Source: ECT2AJA-044 sp965262845 (GTDB lineage Bacteria > Bacteroidota > Bacteroidia > Flavobacteriales > ECT2AJA-044). From it: a stretch of 64,000 nucleotides of DNA. The notes under the pieces are model-generated. The model saw only the letters and a program-made list of their open reading frames with translations, made no database searches and was not told where the DNA came from. Below, in pieces: positions 8,039 through 15,856 of this stretch; positions within the stretch are counted from its first letter, which is position 1, and each line of letters opens with the position of its first letter. The position numbers and the translations under genes are program-made. Where the stretch lies: assembly GCA_965262845.1 (NCBI GenBank), contig CBDHFX010000001.1, forward strand, positions 372,001-436,000, in the 5' to 3' direction.

Positions 8039-9063
8039 CCACAAAAAAAAATCCGGCTCCTTTTACGGTGAAAGATCTCAAAACAGACCAGGATGTTCGT
8101 TGGTGTCCGGGTTGTGGCGATTATTCCATCCTGAAGCAGGTTCAAAATGTCATACCGGATATCGGTGTAAAACGTGAAGATATCGTCTTCATCTCGGGAA
8201 TCGGATGTAGTAGCCGATTTCCATATTACATGAATACCTATGGGATGCACTCAATCCACGGCCGGGCTATGGCCATATCGAGCGGACTAAAGGCAACACG
8301 ACCCGAACTGAGCGTATGGATCGTCACAGGTGACGGGGATTCCCTGTCAATCGGCGGAAATCATATGATCCACCTGCTCCGTCGGAATTTCGACGTGAAT
8401 ATTTTGTTGTTTAACAACCAGATCTATGGCCTTACCAAAGGACAGTATTCGCCAACCTCTGAGCTCGGGAAGCGTACCAGGAGTACCCCGCTGGGTTCGG
8501 TTGATCACCCATTCAATCCACTCGCGCTGAGCATGGGAGCTGATGCGACTTTTGTAGCGCGGTCTCTTGACCGCGATCCAATCCACCTGCGCAAGATCCT
8601 GAAACGGGCTAATGAGCACAAGGGAGCATCTATGATCGAGATCTACCAGAATTGTAACGTCTTCAATGACGGGGCATTTGAACTCTTTAGCGACAAAGAG
8701 ACCAGACTCAACAACACCATCATGCTCGAAAATGGTCAGCCATTGATCTATGGCGAAGAGCGCGATAAGGGAATTGTGCTGGACGGATATAAGCCAAAAA
8801 TGGTCAACCTCAGGGACGTAGCAGAGAACGACCTTTGGATCCACGACCCCAGGGATCGTATTAAGGCAGATATCCTTGTTCGCTTTTTTAATGATCCGGA
8901 CGTGGAAGGCAACTTCCCCCGCCCATTCGGGATCTTCTATGAAGAAGATCGGTTCACCTACGACGAAGCTTTGAACGAGCAACTGAAGTACCACGTGGAA
9001 ACCACCGGAAATGGCGATCTGGATGCCCTGCTCAAAGGAAACAATACCTGGGTGGTCAGATAA
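8035..9063 (+). CDS. korB: 2-oxoglutarate (2-oxoacid):ferredoxin oxidoreductase, beta subunit
   Basis: 342 aa, thiamine-pyrophosphate-binding subunit. The start of the domain is RWCPGCGDYSILKQVQN (cluster/TPP region), with GIGCSSRFPYYMNTYGMHSI, and the TPP motif is VTGDGDSLSIGGNH ending with LLFNNQIYGLTKGQYSPTS. It is coupled to korA (ATGA). A 7-bp hairpin (8558-8575) with a different loop, TCTT, lies in its middle. This is the last gene of the mrp-nifU-korAB operon; no clear terminator follows. Confidence 0.93.
   Translation: MTTKKNPAPFTVKDLKTDQDVRWCPGCGDYSILKQVQNVIPDIGVKREDIVFISGIGCSSRFPYYMNTYGMHSIHGRAMAISSGLKATRPELSVWIVTGDGDSLSIGGNHMIHLLRRNFDVNILLFNNQIYGLTKGQYSPTSELGKRTRSTPLGSVDHPFNPLALSMGADATFVARSLDRDPIHLRKILKRANEHKGASMIEIYQNCNVFNDGAFELFSDKETRLNNTIMLENGQPLIYGEERDKGIVLDGYKPKMVNLRDVAENDLWIHDPRDRIKADILVRFFNDPDVEGNFPRPFGIFYEEDRFTYDEALNEQLKYHVETTGNGDLDALLKGNNTWVVR
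8558..8575. repeat. 7-bp hairpin inside korB, TCTT loop
   Basis: CGCGGTC-TCTT-GACCGCG, a perfect 7-bp stem in coding sequence. The loop does not fit the GN..A rule of the other hairpins, so it may be a separate element. Confidence 0.6.
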
Positions 9064-9115
9064 GGGAACCTGCCTGTTTCTGAACCTCCCTTAAAGCACT
9101 ATAGGAAGGTCGCGA

Positions 9116-10183
9116 ATGAAACGTGTTTACTGGTTCTCTTTTTATGGGCCTCAGTCCCCAAGCGTACGCTACCGGGGAATCCAACTATTCAGGTATTGGG
9201 CAGACAGGTCATCCGACATCTTGGTGGAGTTCGTGTATCCCGGATATTCGGTCCCGAGGATCTTTCAATTCATCAAAGCCTTATGGTCCGCCCTGTGGTC
9301 GAATGAAAGTCGTGATCTCATTGTGATCCAACGTGTTCATTCACAGTTTATTTACGCCCACCTGCTTTGGATCCTGGCCATGTTCAAATCGAATACGATC
9401 TACGATTTGGACGACGCAGACTATTTGGAGCGACCAGATCGGTTCATCCTTCGGTTTATCAAATCCTGTAAGGCAGTTACTGTCGGAAGCCACGGCCTGG
9501 TCCAATATGCCAGTCAGTGGAATGATCGGGTGTCTTTACTGACCTCCCCGATAGAAAAAACCTCTGTTAAGCCGAGAAAGAGGAACAGTACCCTAAGAAT
9601 AGGCTGGATCGGGTTTTATGGCGGAGATCACCAACGCATCTTTGAAACCCTCGTATGTCCCGCACTTATCCGCTTGCCCTTTTCTGTTACATTGAACCTG
9701 CTCGGAGTACAGACAGACGAAGACCGAACACAGCTAGTCAACACCTTTGCAAACACAAATGTCCGTGTTGACATACCAGTAAAAACCGATTGGCTTAATG
9801 AGCAAGTCATTCGTTCTACCATCAGAAGCTGGGATATTGGATTAGCCACACTGTGGTTTTCCGAGCTACACCGCTGTAAATCGGCCTTCAAACTCAAGCA
9901 ATATATGCAGATGGGCGTGCCGGTTCTGGCAACCCCCTGGGGCGAGAATTTATCTTTCCTGGTCAACGAAAAAAATGGTTATTTTATTCACGGCAAGCAG
10001 CATCTGATTGATCGGATCATCGCCATTCGCAATATGTCAGAGAAGGAATACCGCTGCATGTCGCTCCATGCTTTAATGAGTTGTGAGGCATTCTCCGTGG
10101 AGAAGTACGCTAATGATTGGGAAACCTTGTGGAGTGGCATGGCCAAAAGAAAAAAAACCTCACGGCAGCATGTCACTTTCTGA
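9116..10183 (+). CDS. Glycosyltransferase, GT4-like
   Basis: 355 aa. The C-terminal half has the pattern of a GT-B retaining transferase: RIGWIGFYGGDHQRIFETL starts the second Rossmann domain and LKQYMQMGVPVLATPWGEN is the donor-binding region near the E(x)7E position. The N-terminus (VYWFSFYGPQSPSVRYRG) fits the acceptor domain. No transmembrane segment is obvious. It stands alone between korB and the convergent nadE, so its acceptor (LPS or capsule) is unknown. The terminator of nadE lies within its last codons. Confidence 0.75.
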   Translation: MKRVYWFSFYGPQSPSVRYRGIQLFRYWADRSSDILVEFVYPGYSVPRIFQFIKALWSALWSNESRDLIVIQRVHSQFIYAHLLWILAMFKSNTIYDLDDADYLERPDRFILRFIKSCKAVTVGSHGLVQYASQWNDRVSLLTSPIEKTSVKPRKRNSTLRIGWIGFYGGDHQRIFETLVCPALIRLPFSVTLNLLGVQTDEDRTQLVNTFANTNVRVDIPVKTDWLNEQVIRSTIRSWDIGLATLWFSELHRCKSAFKLKQYMQMGVPVLATPWGENLSFLVNEKNGYFIHGKQHLIDRIIAIRNMSEKEYRCMSLHALMSCEAFSVEKYANDWETLWSGMAKRKKTSRQHVTF

Positions 10184-10202
10184 GGTTACTTCAATGCTGC
10201 CG
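10151..10202 (-). terminator. nadE terminator with pseudoknot-type nested arms
   Basis: On the minus strand AACCTCA (10187-10181) pairs with TGAGGTT (10162-10156), followed by a T-run, giving an intrinsic terminator. A second 9-bp repeat, CGGCAGCAT (10202-10194) with ATGCTGCCG (10171-10163), interleaves with it (B'-A'-B-A order). The arms cannot nest as two simple hairpins but can form an H-type pseudoknot or alternate. It covers the end of nadE and the end of the convergent glycosyltransferase gene. Confidence 0.65.
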
Positions 10203-10968
10203 GGATCTTACAAACCGGAATAGGGTTCATTTTGTGTTGGTTCGCGCGATTCAACCGGCGGTAGATCAATAATACCTCACACTCACGATCCGTTAAGGTA
10301 CCTTCATCTCCATCAAATCCCATGGCCCACTCAAGTTCCGGGTAGCTGGCTGCGAGTTGATCTTCATCGGTCCGATCATCACCCCAGAGTCCATCCGTTG
10401 GTGGGGCATCCAGGATCTCCTGATTGACACCAAGTGCAGCAGCAATCGCATACACTTCCGTTTTAGCCAGATCCGCGATCGGTGAAAGATCCACGCCGCC
10501 ATCACCGTATTTTGTATAAAAACCAATCCCAAAGTCCTCTATCTTATTTCCTGTTCCAACGACCAGATAACTATGCAGGGCAGCAAAATAGTAAAGAGTG
10601 GTCATGCGAAATCGGGCCCGCGTATTGACCAACGAGTGTTCATGCCTGTCCTTTTCGCCCTTCACGGGCGGAAGAGCCCTTGCAAAAGCATCAAATATGT
10701 GGGTCAGTTCCACTTCCACCGAGGAAACGTTTAAAAAGTTTTCCTTTAACCAGCTGATGTGGTTCGAAGCCCGCGTAACCTGGTTCTGAGCCTGGTGGAT
10801 AGGCATCTCAACACAAATCAAAGGCAACCCCGTACGCGCCGCCAGGGTTGAGGCAGTGGCGGAATCAATTCCTCCGCTAACACCGATCACAAATCCTTTA
10901 CTATGGGCTTTTGCTGCGTATTCCCTTAGCCATTGAATGATATGGTCAGTTACTGCTTTCGTGTTCAC
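10186..10968 (-). CDS. nadE: NAD+ synthetase, ammonia-dependent type
   Basis: 260 aa, N-type ATP pyrophosphatase converting deamido-NAD+ to NAD+ using ammonia. The P-loop is IGVSGGIDSATASTLAARTG. KIEDFGIGFYTKYGDGGVDLSPIADLAKTEV (positions about 140-170) holds the NaAD- and metal-binding residues. There is no glutaminase domain, so ammonia must be supplied. It starts with GTG at 10968 and overlaps the upstream membrane-protein gene by 4 nt (GTGA). A GTGAA-loop hairpin lies at 10656-10670. Confidence 0.93.
   Translation of the reverse strand: MNTKAVTDHIIQWLREYAAKAHSKGFVIGVSGGIDSATASTLAARTGLPLICVEMPIHQAQNQVTRASNHISWLKENFLNVSSVEVELTHIFDAFARALPPVKGEKDRHEHSLVNTRARFRMTTLYYFAALHSYLVVGTGNKIEDFGIGFYTKYGDGGVDLSPIADLAKTEVYAIAAALGVNQEILDAPPTDGLWGDDRTDEDQLAASYPELEWAMGFDGDEGTLTDRECEVLLIYRRLNRANQHKMNPIPVCKIPAALK
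10656..10670 (-). repeat. GNNNA-loop hairpin (5-bp stem)
   Basis: CGCCC-GTGAA-GGGCG on the minus (sense) strand inside nadE. Confidence 0.6.
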
Positions 10969-11297
10969 GGGATAAAAATGAATGCTGCCAGGATATTGAC
11001 TTGTGCCAGGAGAAGCAGGATCAACAGCCCGGCACCCAACAAAGTTCCAAGGGCAATGCCGAAGATGTAGGCGGAATAACCCCGGTTAAAACGCCAGGCC
11101 AAACGAGTTAGTACCCATTGCCCCGTGTATATAAAGGCTCCGTAGATTCCAAACATGACCCAGTTACCCCACGACTTCATCCATCGAAGATCGCAGTAGC
11201 CCTCGTCAATGAAGAACAGGAAAAAAGTGACGATAGATGTTGCGACCAGGAACACACGATCCGAAGGGCTTTGTACGGCAGGAATCGGTGTGGTCAT
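10965..11297 (-). CDS. Small membrane protein, three transmembrane segments
   Basis: 110 aa, not recognised. Hydrophobic segments at about residues 14-28, 48-65 and 80-108 (ALGTLLGAGLLILLLLAQVN) predict an inner-membrane protein. It is coupled to nadE by a GTGA overlap, but a link with NAD synthesis is not implied by the sequence. The ATG at 11297 is the only start with a reasonable length. The plus strand just upstream carries a gene relic (11299-11424). Confidence 0.65.
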   Translation of the reverse strand: MTTPIPAVQSPSDRVFLVATSIVTFFLFFIDEGYCDLRWMKSWGNWVMFGIYGAFIYTGQWVLTRLAWRFNRGYSAYIFGIALGTLLGAGLLILLLLAQVNILAAFIFIP

Positions 11298-11298
11298 G

Positions 11299-11424
11299 GT
11301 CTTGCGAATTATAGTGGGAGCACCCTTTTCGGTCCTGTTTAACGATAAAGGCGAACACCTTTACGAATTCGATGGAAATGTCTCACTCAAACCGATCTTA
11401 CAAGCGTATTTTCAACCTGGGGCA
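11299..11424 (+). pseudogene. Relic of a thioredoxin-like protein C-terminus
   Basis: 42 codons reading APFSVLFNDKGEHLYEFDGN followed by VSLKPILQAYF. The pattern resembles the C-terminal cis-Pro strand and last strands of thioredoxin-fold proteins (TP-x-x-LF-DKDGNE-x-YRF-GN). There is no start codon or N-terminal two-thirds; the upstream part of the frame is antisense to the neighbouring gene and the downstream part runs into the rplT terminator. The family assignment is a pattern judgement only. Confidence 0.35.
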
Positions 11425-11454
11425 ATAAAAAAGAGGCAAACCCACTCCTTTGCC
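11425..11454 (-). terminator. Intrinsic terminator of the thrS-infC-rpmI-rplT operon
   Basis: On the minus strand GGCAAA (11454-11449) and TTTGCC (11440-11435) enclose an 8-nt loop and are followed by TCTTTTTTATT, 20 nt after the rplT stop. Confidence 0.75.
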
Positions 11455-11473
11455 GTGTTTCGGTTCAGGACGA

Positions 11474-11821
11474 TTACTTTTTCACTTTCCTTACGATCGC
11501 TTTAAACGCTTCCGGGTGGTTCATGGCCAAGTCAGCCAACACTTTGCGATTCAATTCAATCCCTTTTTCATTCACTTTACCCATGAATTCGGAGTAGCTC
11601 ATACCGTGCTCCCGAACACCAGCGTTAATGCGTTGGATCCAAAGTGAACGGAAATTGCGTTTCCTGGTCTTACGGTCGCGGTACGCGTACTGCATACCTT
11701 TTTCGACTTTACTCTTCGCAACTCTGTAGACGTTTTTTCCACGTCCCCAGTATCCTTTGGCCTGCTTCAAGACTTTTTTACGTCTTGCGCGGGAAGCCAC
11801 TGAATTTACCGATCTGGGCAT
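11474..11821 (-). CDS. rplT: 50S ribosomal protein L20
   Basis: 115 aa, full length. It begins MPRSVNSVASRARRKKVLKQ, with AKGYWGRGKNVYRVAK and YAYRDRKTRKRNFRSLWI typical of L20. It binds 23S rRNA early in assembly of the large subunit. It is last in the conserved infC-rpmI-rplT order, 81 nt after rpmI. In E. coli and Bacillus, L20 represses this operon; no dedicated leader is visible here between thrS and infC. Confidence 0.97.
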   Translation of the reverse strand: MPRSVNSVASRARRKKVLKQAKGYWGRGKNVYRVAKSKVEKGMQYAYRDRKTRKRNFRSLWIQRINAGVREHGMSYSEFMGKVNEKGIELNRKVLADLAMNHPEAFKAIVRKVKK

Positions 11822-11902
11822 TTTTTTAATGGTTTTTTGCGCTTAGTGTCGCTGTGCGAACTTTTGACTAAGAGCAGGGGTTATTGCTTCTTTTTTGGCT
11901 TG

Positions 11903-12100
11903 CTATTTCAGGTTCAACTGTTCTTTTACAGAGTTCGTATCAGACTTATGTACCAAGCCAGACTTCGTTAAATTACGCTTCTGCTTGGTCCCTTTCTTAG
12001 TTAGGATGTGGTTCTTGAAAGCATGCTTGCGCTTGATCTTACCAGTTCCCGTCATCTTGAATCGCTTCTTGGCACTGGATTTCGTCTTCATCTTAGGCAT
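11903..12100 (-). CDS. rpmI: 50S ribosomal protein L35
   Basis: 65 aa, very basic (MPKMKTKSSAKKRFKMTGTG, KRKHAFKNHILTKKGTKQKR). It lies between infC (26 nt upstream) and rplT, the standard order. Confidence 0.97.
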   Translation of the reverse strand: MPKMKTKSSAKKRFKMTGTGKIKRKHAFKNHILTKKGTKQKRNLTKSGLVHKSDTNSVKEQLNLK

Positions 12101-12126
12101 TGCTTCCTGTTTTTAGATTTTCTTAA

Positions 12127-12687
12127 TTATTTCTTTTTTGCTTTGGGAGCTATCCGCATGATCATCCGCTTACCTTCCAATTTCGGAAGTTGCTCCACCT
12201 TGCCGATGTCTTCGAGTTCCTGCGCCAGACGCAATAACAAGATCTCACCTTTATCCTTGAAAAGAATAGTACGTCCCTTAAAGAAAACAAAGACCTTCAA
12301 CTTAGCACCATCTTCCAAAAACTTGCGGGCATGTCTGAGCTTGAACTCGTAGTCATGCTCGTCGGTATTTGGTCCGAACCGGATCTCCTTGAGCACCACC
12401 TTCTGCGCATTCGACTTGATCTGCTTCCTTCTCTTCTTTTGATCATACAGAAACTTCTTATAGTCAATGATCTTAGCTACGGGAGGATCAGCCTTTTCGG
12501 ATATTTCAACCAAGTCCAATCCCCGATCTTCGGCCATTCTTAAGGCCCGATCAATCGTATAAACTCCCTGTTCAACATTCTCACCGACTAAGCGAACCTG
12601 CAGCGCAGTAATTTTGTGGTTGATCTTATGAGGATCTTCTTCGCGTTGGTGCTGAGGTCTTCCACCTCTTCTTCTACGAATAGCTAT
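12127..12687 (-). CDS. infC: Translation initiation factor IF-3, AUA start
   Basis: 186 aa when begun at a non-standard ATA codon (12687-12685). The first in-frame ATG (12537) would remove 50 residues, including the conserved N-terminal domain (HKITALQVRLVGENVEQGVY). The segment before it reads on without a stop (AIRRRRGGRPQHQREEDPHK), the normal basic N-terminus of Bacteroidota IF-3. A strong Shine-Dalgarno (AGGGGG) sits 6 nt before ATA; an ATT two codons later is the alternative. The C-terminal domain has VVLKEIRFGPNTDEHDYEFK. Infrequent AUU/AUA starts are known to make infC autoregulated, because IF-3 rejects such initiation complexes. It lies 13 nt after thrS. Confidence 0.92.
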   Translation of the reverse strand: MAIRRRRGGRPQHQREEDPHKINHKITALQVRLVGENVEQGVYTIDRALRMAEDRGLDLVEISEKADPPVAKIIDYKKFLYDQKKRRKQIKSNAQKVVLKEIRFGPNTDEHDYEFKLRHARKFLEDGAKLKVFVFFKGRTILFKDKGEILLLRLAQELEDIGKVEQLPKLEGKRMIMRIAPKAKKK

Positions 12688-12700
12688 GACTTACCCCCTT

Positions 12701-14647
12701 TTAGTTAATAAATTCCTTGATCATGGCATTCGCCTCGTTCGTCAATTGACCTGCAAATTCCGCGAGCTCCATAAAGCCCAGGTCTCCCTCGCCATGTTTC
12801 CGAACGGAAATGGTTTCCGCCCTTTGTTCCTTTTCGCCCACGATCACCATGTACGGGATCTTGCTGACTTCCGCGTCCCGGATCTTCCGACTGGTTTTTT
12901 CATTGCGTTCATCAATGAGGGCGCGAATATCGTAATTTTTTAGCTCACGCTCAACTTTGTATGCGTATTCAACGTATTTTTCACTGATCGGGAGAATGAT
13001 CACTTGCTCAGGGTTTAGCCAGAGCGGAAAGTTTCCATTACAGTGCTCAATGAGTACCGCAACAAAGCGTTCCATGGACCCAAAAGGAGCCCGGTGGATC
13101 ATCACCGGACGGTGCCACTCATTATCACTTCCCTTATATTCCAGTTCAAACCGCTCCGGAAGGTTGTAGTCCACCTGAATCGTACCGAGCTGCCAGGAGC
13201 GGCCCAATGCATCTTTCACTATGAAGTCAAGCTTAGGGCCGTAGAACGCTGCTTCACCGTATTCGGTCACCGTTTTTAATCCTTTTTCCTCCGTTGCTTC
13301 AATGATCGCTTGCTCTGCCTTTTCCCAGTTTTCAGTGCTGCCGATGTATTTGCCGGGATCATCCGGATCGCGCAGTGAGATCTGCGTAGTGAAGTCCTCG
13401 AATCCCAGGGCCGTAAACACATATAGAACCAGGTCAATTACCTTCTTGAACTCGTCCTTCAGCTGATGCGGTGTGCAAAACAAGTGCGCGTCGTCCTGCG
13501 TAAATCCACGAACGCGGGTCAGGCCATGTAACTCCCCACTTTGCTCATAACGATAAACGGTTCCGAATTCAGCGTATCGGATCGGCAGGTCTTTATAGCT
13601 ACGCGGTTCCGATTTGTAGATCTCGCAGTGATGCGGACAGTTCATCGGCTTCAGGAAGTACACTTCTCCTTCCTGCGGCGTTTCGATCGGCTGAAAACTG
13701 TCTTTCCCGTATTTCATGAAATGACCGCTGGTCATGTATAATGCCTTATTTCCAATATGCGGTGTAATCACCGGCTGGTAACCAGCGGTTTTCTGTGCCT
13801 TCTTCAGGAACTGCTCCAATCGCTCCCGCAGTGCAGCTCCCCTGGGCAACCAAAGCGGAAGCCCCTGCCCGACCTTCTGGCTAAAAGTAAATAAACCCAG
13901 TTCCCTACCCAGCTTTCGATGGTCCCGCTTCTTTGCCTCTTCCAGCAGTTCCAGGTGCTCTGCCAACATCTTTTGCCTTGGAAAGCTCACCCCGTAGATC
14001 CGGGTCAGCTGTGGCTTGCTCTCATCCCCTCGCCAGTAAGCCCCGGCCACATTCAGGATCTTCACGGCCTTGATGAGTCCCGTATTCGGGATATGTCCTC
14101 CGCGACACAGATCAGTAAAATCACTGTGATCACAAAACGTAATGGTTCCATCTTCCAGATTCCCTACCAACTCCACCTTAAACTCATTCCCCCTTCCTTC
14201 ATAAAAGCCCAGAGCATCCTTTTTAGAAACGGAACGCATTTTGAAATCCGCTTTCTGACGGGCCAACTCCAGCATTAACTTTTCCAAGGCAGGGAAATCC
14301 CTGTCAGAAATGCTCCGGTCACCGAGATCTACGTCGTAATAAAATCCGTTGTCAATGGCCGGCCCAATGGTCAGTTTTATGCCCGGATACATCCTCTCCA
14401 GAGCCTGGGCCAACACATGGGCCGAAGAGTGCCAAAATGCTTTCTTCCCTTCAGGATCGTCCCAGGTAAACAGTTTCAAGGTGCTGTCCCCCGTGATCAG
14501 GTCGTTCACTTCCACCGTCGTACCGTTCACTTCGGCTGATATAGCATGACGTGCCAGGGCGTGACTGATGTCCTTAGCTACGTCGTATGCACTCACAGGT
14601 CTGTCAAAACTACGGACCGATCCATCCGAAAGCGTAATGTTCACCAT
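12701..14647 (-). CDS. thrS: Threonyl-tRNA synthetase
   Basis: 648 aa, class II synthetase charging tRNA-Thr. Order: TGS domain (NITLSDGSVRSFDRPVSAYD), editing domain with HSSAHVLAQALERMYPG and CRGGHIPNTG, catalytic core with NCPHHCEIYKSEPRSYKDLP (zinc Cys, motif 2) and HRAPFGSMERFVAVLIEHC (motif 3), then the anticodon-binding domain ending ELAEFAGQLTNEANAMIKEF. I choose the ATG at 14647 because the in-frame TTG at 14689 lies upstream of the promoter element; MVNITLSDG is also the family's usual N-terminus. The operon continues into infC-rpmI-rplT. Confidence 0.96.
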   Translation of the reverse strand: MVNITLSDGSVRSFDRPVSAYDVAKDISHALARHAISAEVNGTTVEVNDLITGDSTLKLFTWDDPEGKKAFWHSSAHVLAQALERMYPGIKLTIGPAIDNGFYYDVDLGDRSISDRDFPALEKLMLELARQKADFKMRSVSKKDALGFYEGRGNEFKVELVGNLEDGTITFCDHSDFTDLCRGGHIPNTGLIKAVKILNVAGAYWRGDESKPQLTRIYGVSFPRQKMLAEHLELLEEAKKRDHRKLGRELGLFTFSQKVGQGLPLWLPRGAALRERLEQFLKKAQKTAGYQPVITPHIGNKALYMTSGHFMKYGKDSFQPIETPQEGEVYFLKPMNCPHHCEIYKSEPRSYKDLPIRYAEFGTVYRYEQSGELHGLTRVRGFTQDDAHLFCTPHQLKDEFKKVIDLVLYVFTALGFEDFTTQISLRDPDDPGKYIGSTENWEKAEQAIIEATEEKGLKTVTEYGEAAFYGPKLDFIVKDALGRSWQLGTIQVDYNLPERFELEYKGSDNEWHRPVMIHRAPFGSMERFVAVLIEHCNGNFPLWLNPEQVIILPISEKYVEYAYKVERELKNYDIRALIDERNEKTSRKIRDAEVSKIPYMVIVGEKEQRAETISVRKHGEGDLGFMELAEFAGQLTNEANAMIKEFIN

Positions 14648-14677
14648 GTGGATATTTGCATTCGCAATTTGGGTAGC

Positions 14678-14685
14678 CAAAGATA
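14678..14685 (-). promoter_or_regulatory. -7 promoter element of the thrS operon
   Basis: TATCTTTG on the minus strand, just before the end of the upstream regulator gene. It leaves a leader of about 25-28 nt before the ATG at 14647, too short for a T-box or L20 leader. Confidence 0.65.
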
Positions 14686-14689
14686 GCAA

Positions 14690-15853
14690 CTATTTGCTCG
14701 CATAGAGCCTTACATCCTGCTCGGTGATCTCTTGCCCGCAGAGGATGGTGAGTCGCTCCACCACATTACGCAGTTCCCGGATATTGCCGGTCCAGTTGAT
14801 GTTTTTCAAGGCCTCAAGTGCCTGCGGCACGAATGTTTTCTTCGCAGTCCCCTGTTCCTGAGCAATCTGACCGAGAAAATAGTTGGCCAACAGGGAAATA
14901 TCACCGGCCCGGTCGTTCAGGCTGGGCACTTTGATCAGGATGACACTCAATCGGTGGTAAAGGTCCTCCCGAAAACGCCCTTCCCTGATCTCCTCAGTCA
15001 AATCCTTATTCGTCGCAGCAATGACCCGAACATCCACCTTGATCTCCTTGTCACCACCTACACGCGTGATCTTGTTTTCCTGCAAGGTCCGCAAAACCTT
15101 GCTCTGCGCACCAAGGCTCATGTCGCCGATCTCATCCATAAACAAGGTTCCTCCCTGGGCAAGCTCAAATTTTCCTTTGCGCTGCTTCACTGCCGAAGTA
15201 AAGGCTCCTTTTTCGTGGCCGAAGAGCTCACTTTCAATCAATTCGGCTGGGATCGCAGCGCAGTTGACCTCAACCATCGGCCCTTTGGAACGATCACTTT
15301 TTTCATGGATCTGATGCGCCACCAGCTCTTTTCCAGTTCCATTGGGACCGGTGATCATGACCCGCGCATCGGTTGAGGCTACCTTTTCGATCATTTCCCG
15401 AATGTCCTGAATCAGCTTCGATTTCCCGATCATTTCGTATCGCTTGCTGACTTTCCTTTTCAGGCGTTTATTCTCTTCCACCAGGGAAATCCGATCCAGT
15501 GCCAGACGAACGGTATTCAATAGTCGGTTCAGATCAGGTGGCTTTGGGATGTAATCAAAGGCCCCTTTCTTAATACATTCGACAGCGGTATCGATATCCC
15601 CATGCCCCGAGATCATCACAATCGCACTGTCCGGACTTAGGGTCCGGGCACGCTCCAGCACCTCAATCCCATCAAGTCCGGGCATCTTGATGTCGCTCAT
15701 GATAAGGTCATACGCCTCTTTCCGCAGCATCTCAACACCCTCTTTTCCGTTCGCTGCTTCATCAACCTGATAGTTGGCGTTCTCGTCTTTCAGGATATTC
15801 CTCAATACGTTCCGAATGCTCTGCTCGTCTTCTATGATCAGGATCCTGGCCAT
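14690..15853 (-). CDS. NtrC-like response regulator, sigma-54-type AAA+, no DNA-binding domain
   Basis: 387 aa. The receiver domain (about 1-120) has phospho-Asp in DLIMSDIKMPGLDG. The AAA+ domain (about 140-370) has Walker A GPNGTGKELVAHQIHEKS, ELFGHEKGAFTSAVKQRKGK, Walker B GGTLFMDEIGDMS and the sensor region RVIAATNKDLTEEIREG. Two departures from the standard: the sigma-54-contacting loop GAFTGA is GAFTSA, and the protein stops at NIRELRNVVERLTILCGQEI plus a short tail, lacking the Fis-type HTH. It may act from solution or on targets other than sigma-54 holoenzyme (inference). No kinase gene is adjacent. Confidence 0.88.
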   Translation of the reverse strand: MARILIIEDEQSIRNVLRNILKDENANYQVDEAANGKEGVEMLRKEAYDLIMSDIKMPGLDGIEVLERARTLSPDSAIVMISGHGDIDTAVECIKKGAFDYIPKPPDLNRLLNTVRLALDRISLVEENKRLKRKVSKRYEMIGKSKLIQDIREMIEKVASTDARVMITGPNGTGKELVAHQIHEKSDRSKGPMVEVNCAAIPAELIESELFGHEKGAFTSAVKQRKGKFELAQGGTLFMDEIGDMSLGAQSKVLRTLQENKITRVGGDKEIKVDVRVIAATNKDLTEEIREGRFREDLYHRLSVILIKVPSLNDRAGDISLLANYFLGQIAQEQGTAKKTFVPQALEALKNINWTGNIRELRNVVERLTILCGQEITEQDVRLYASK

Positions 15854-15856
15854 GGT

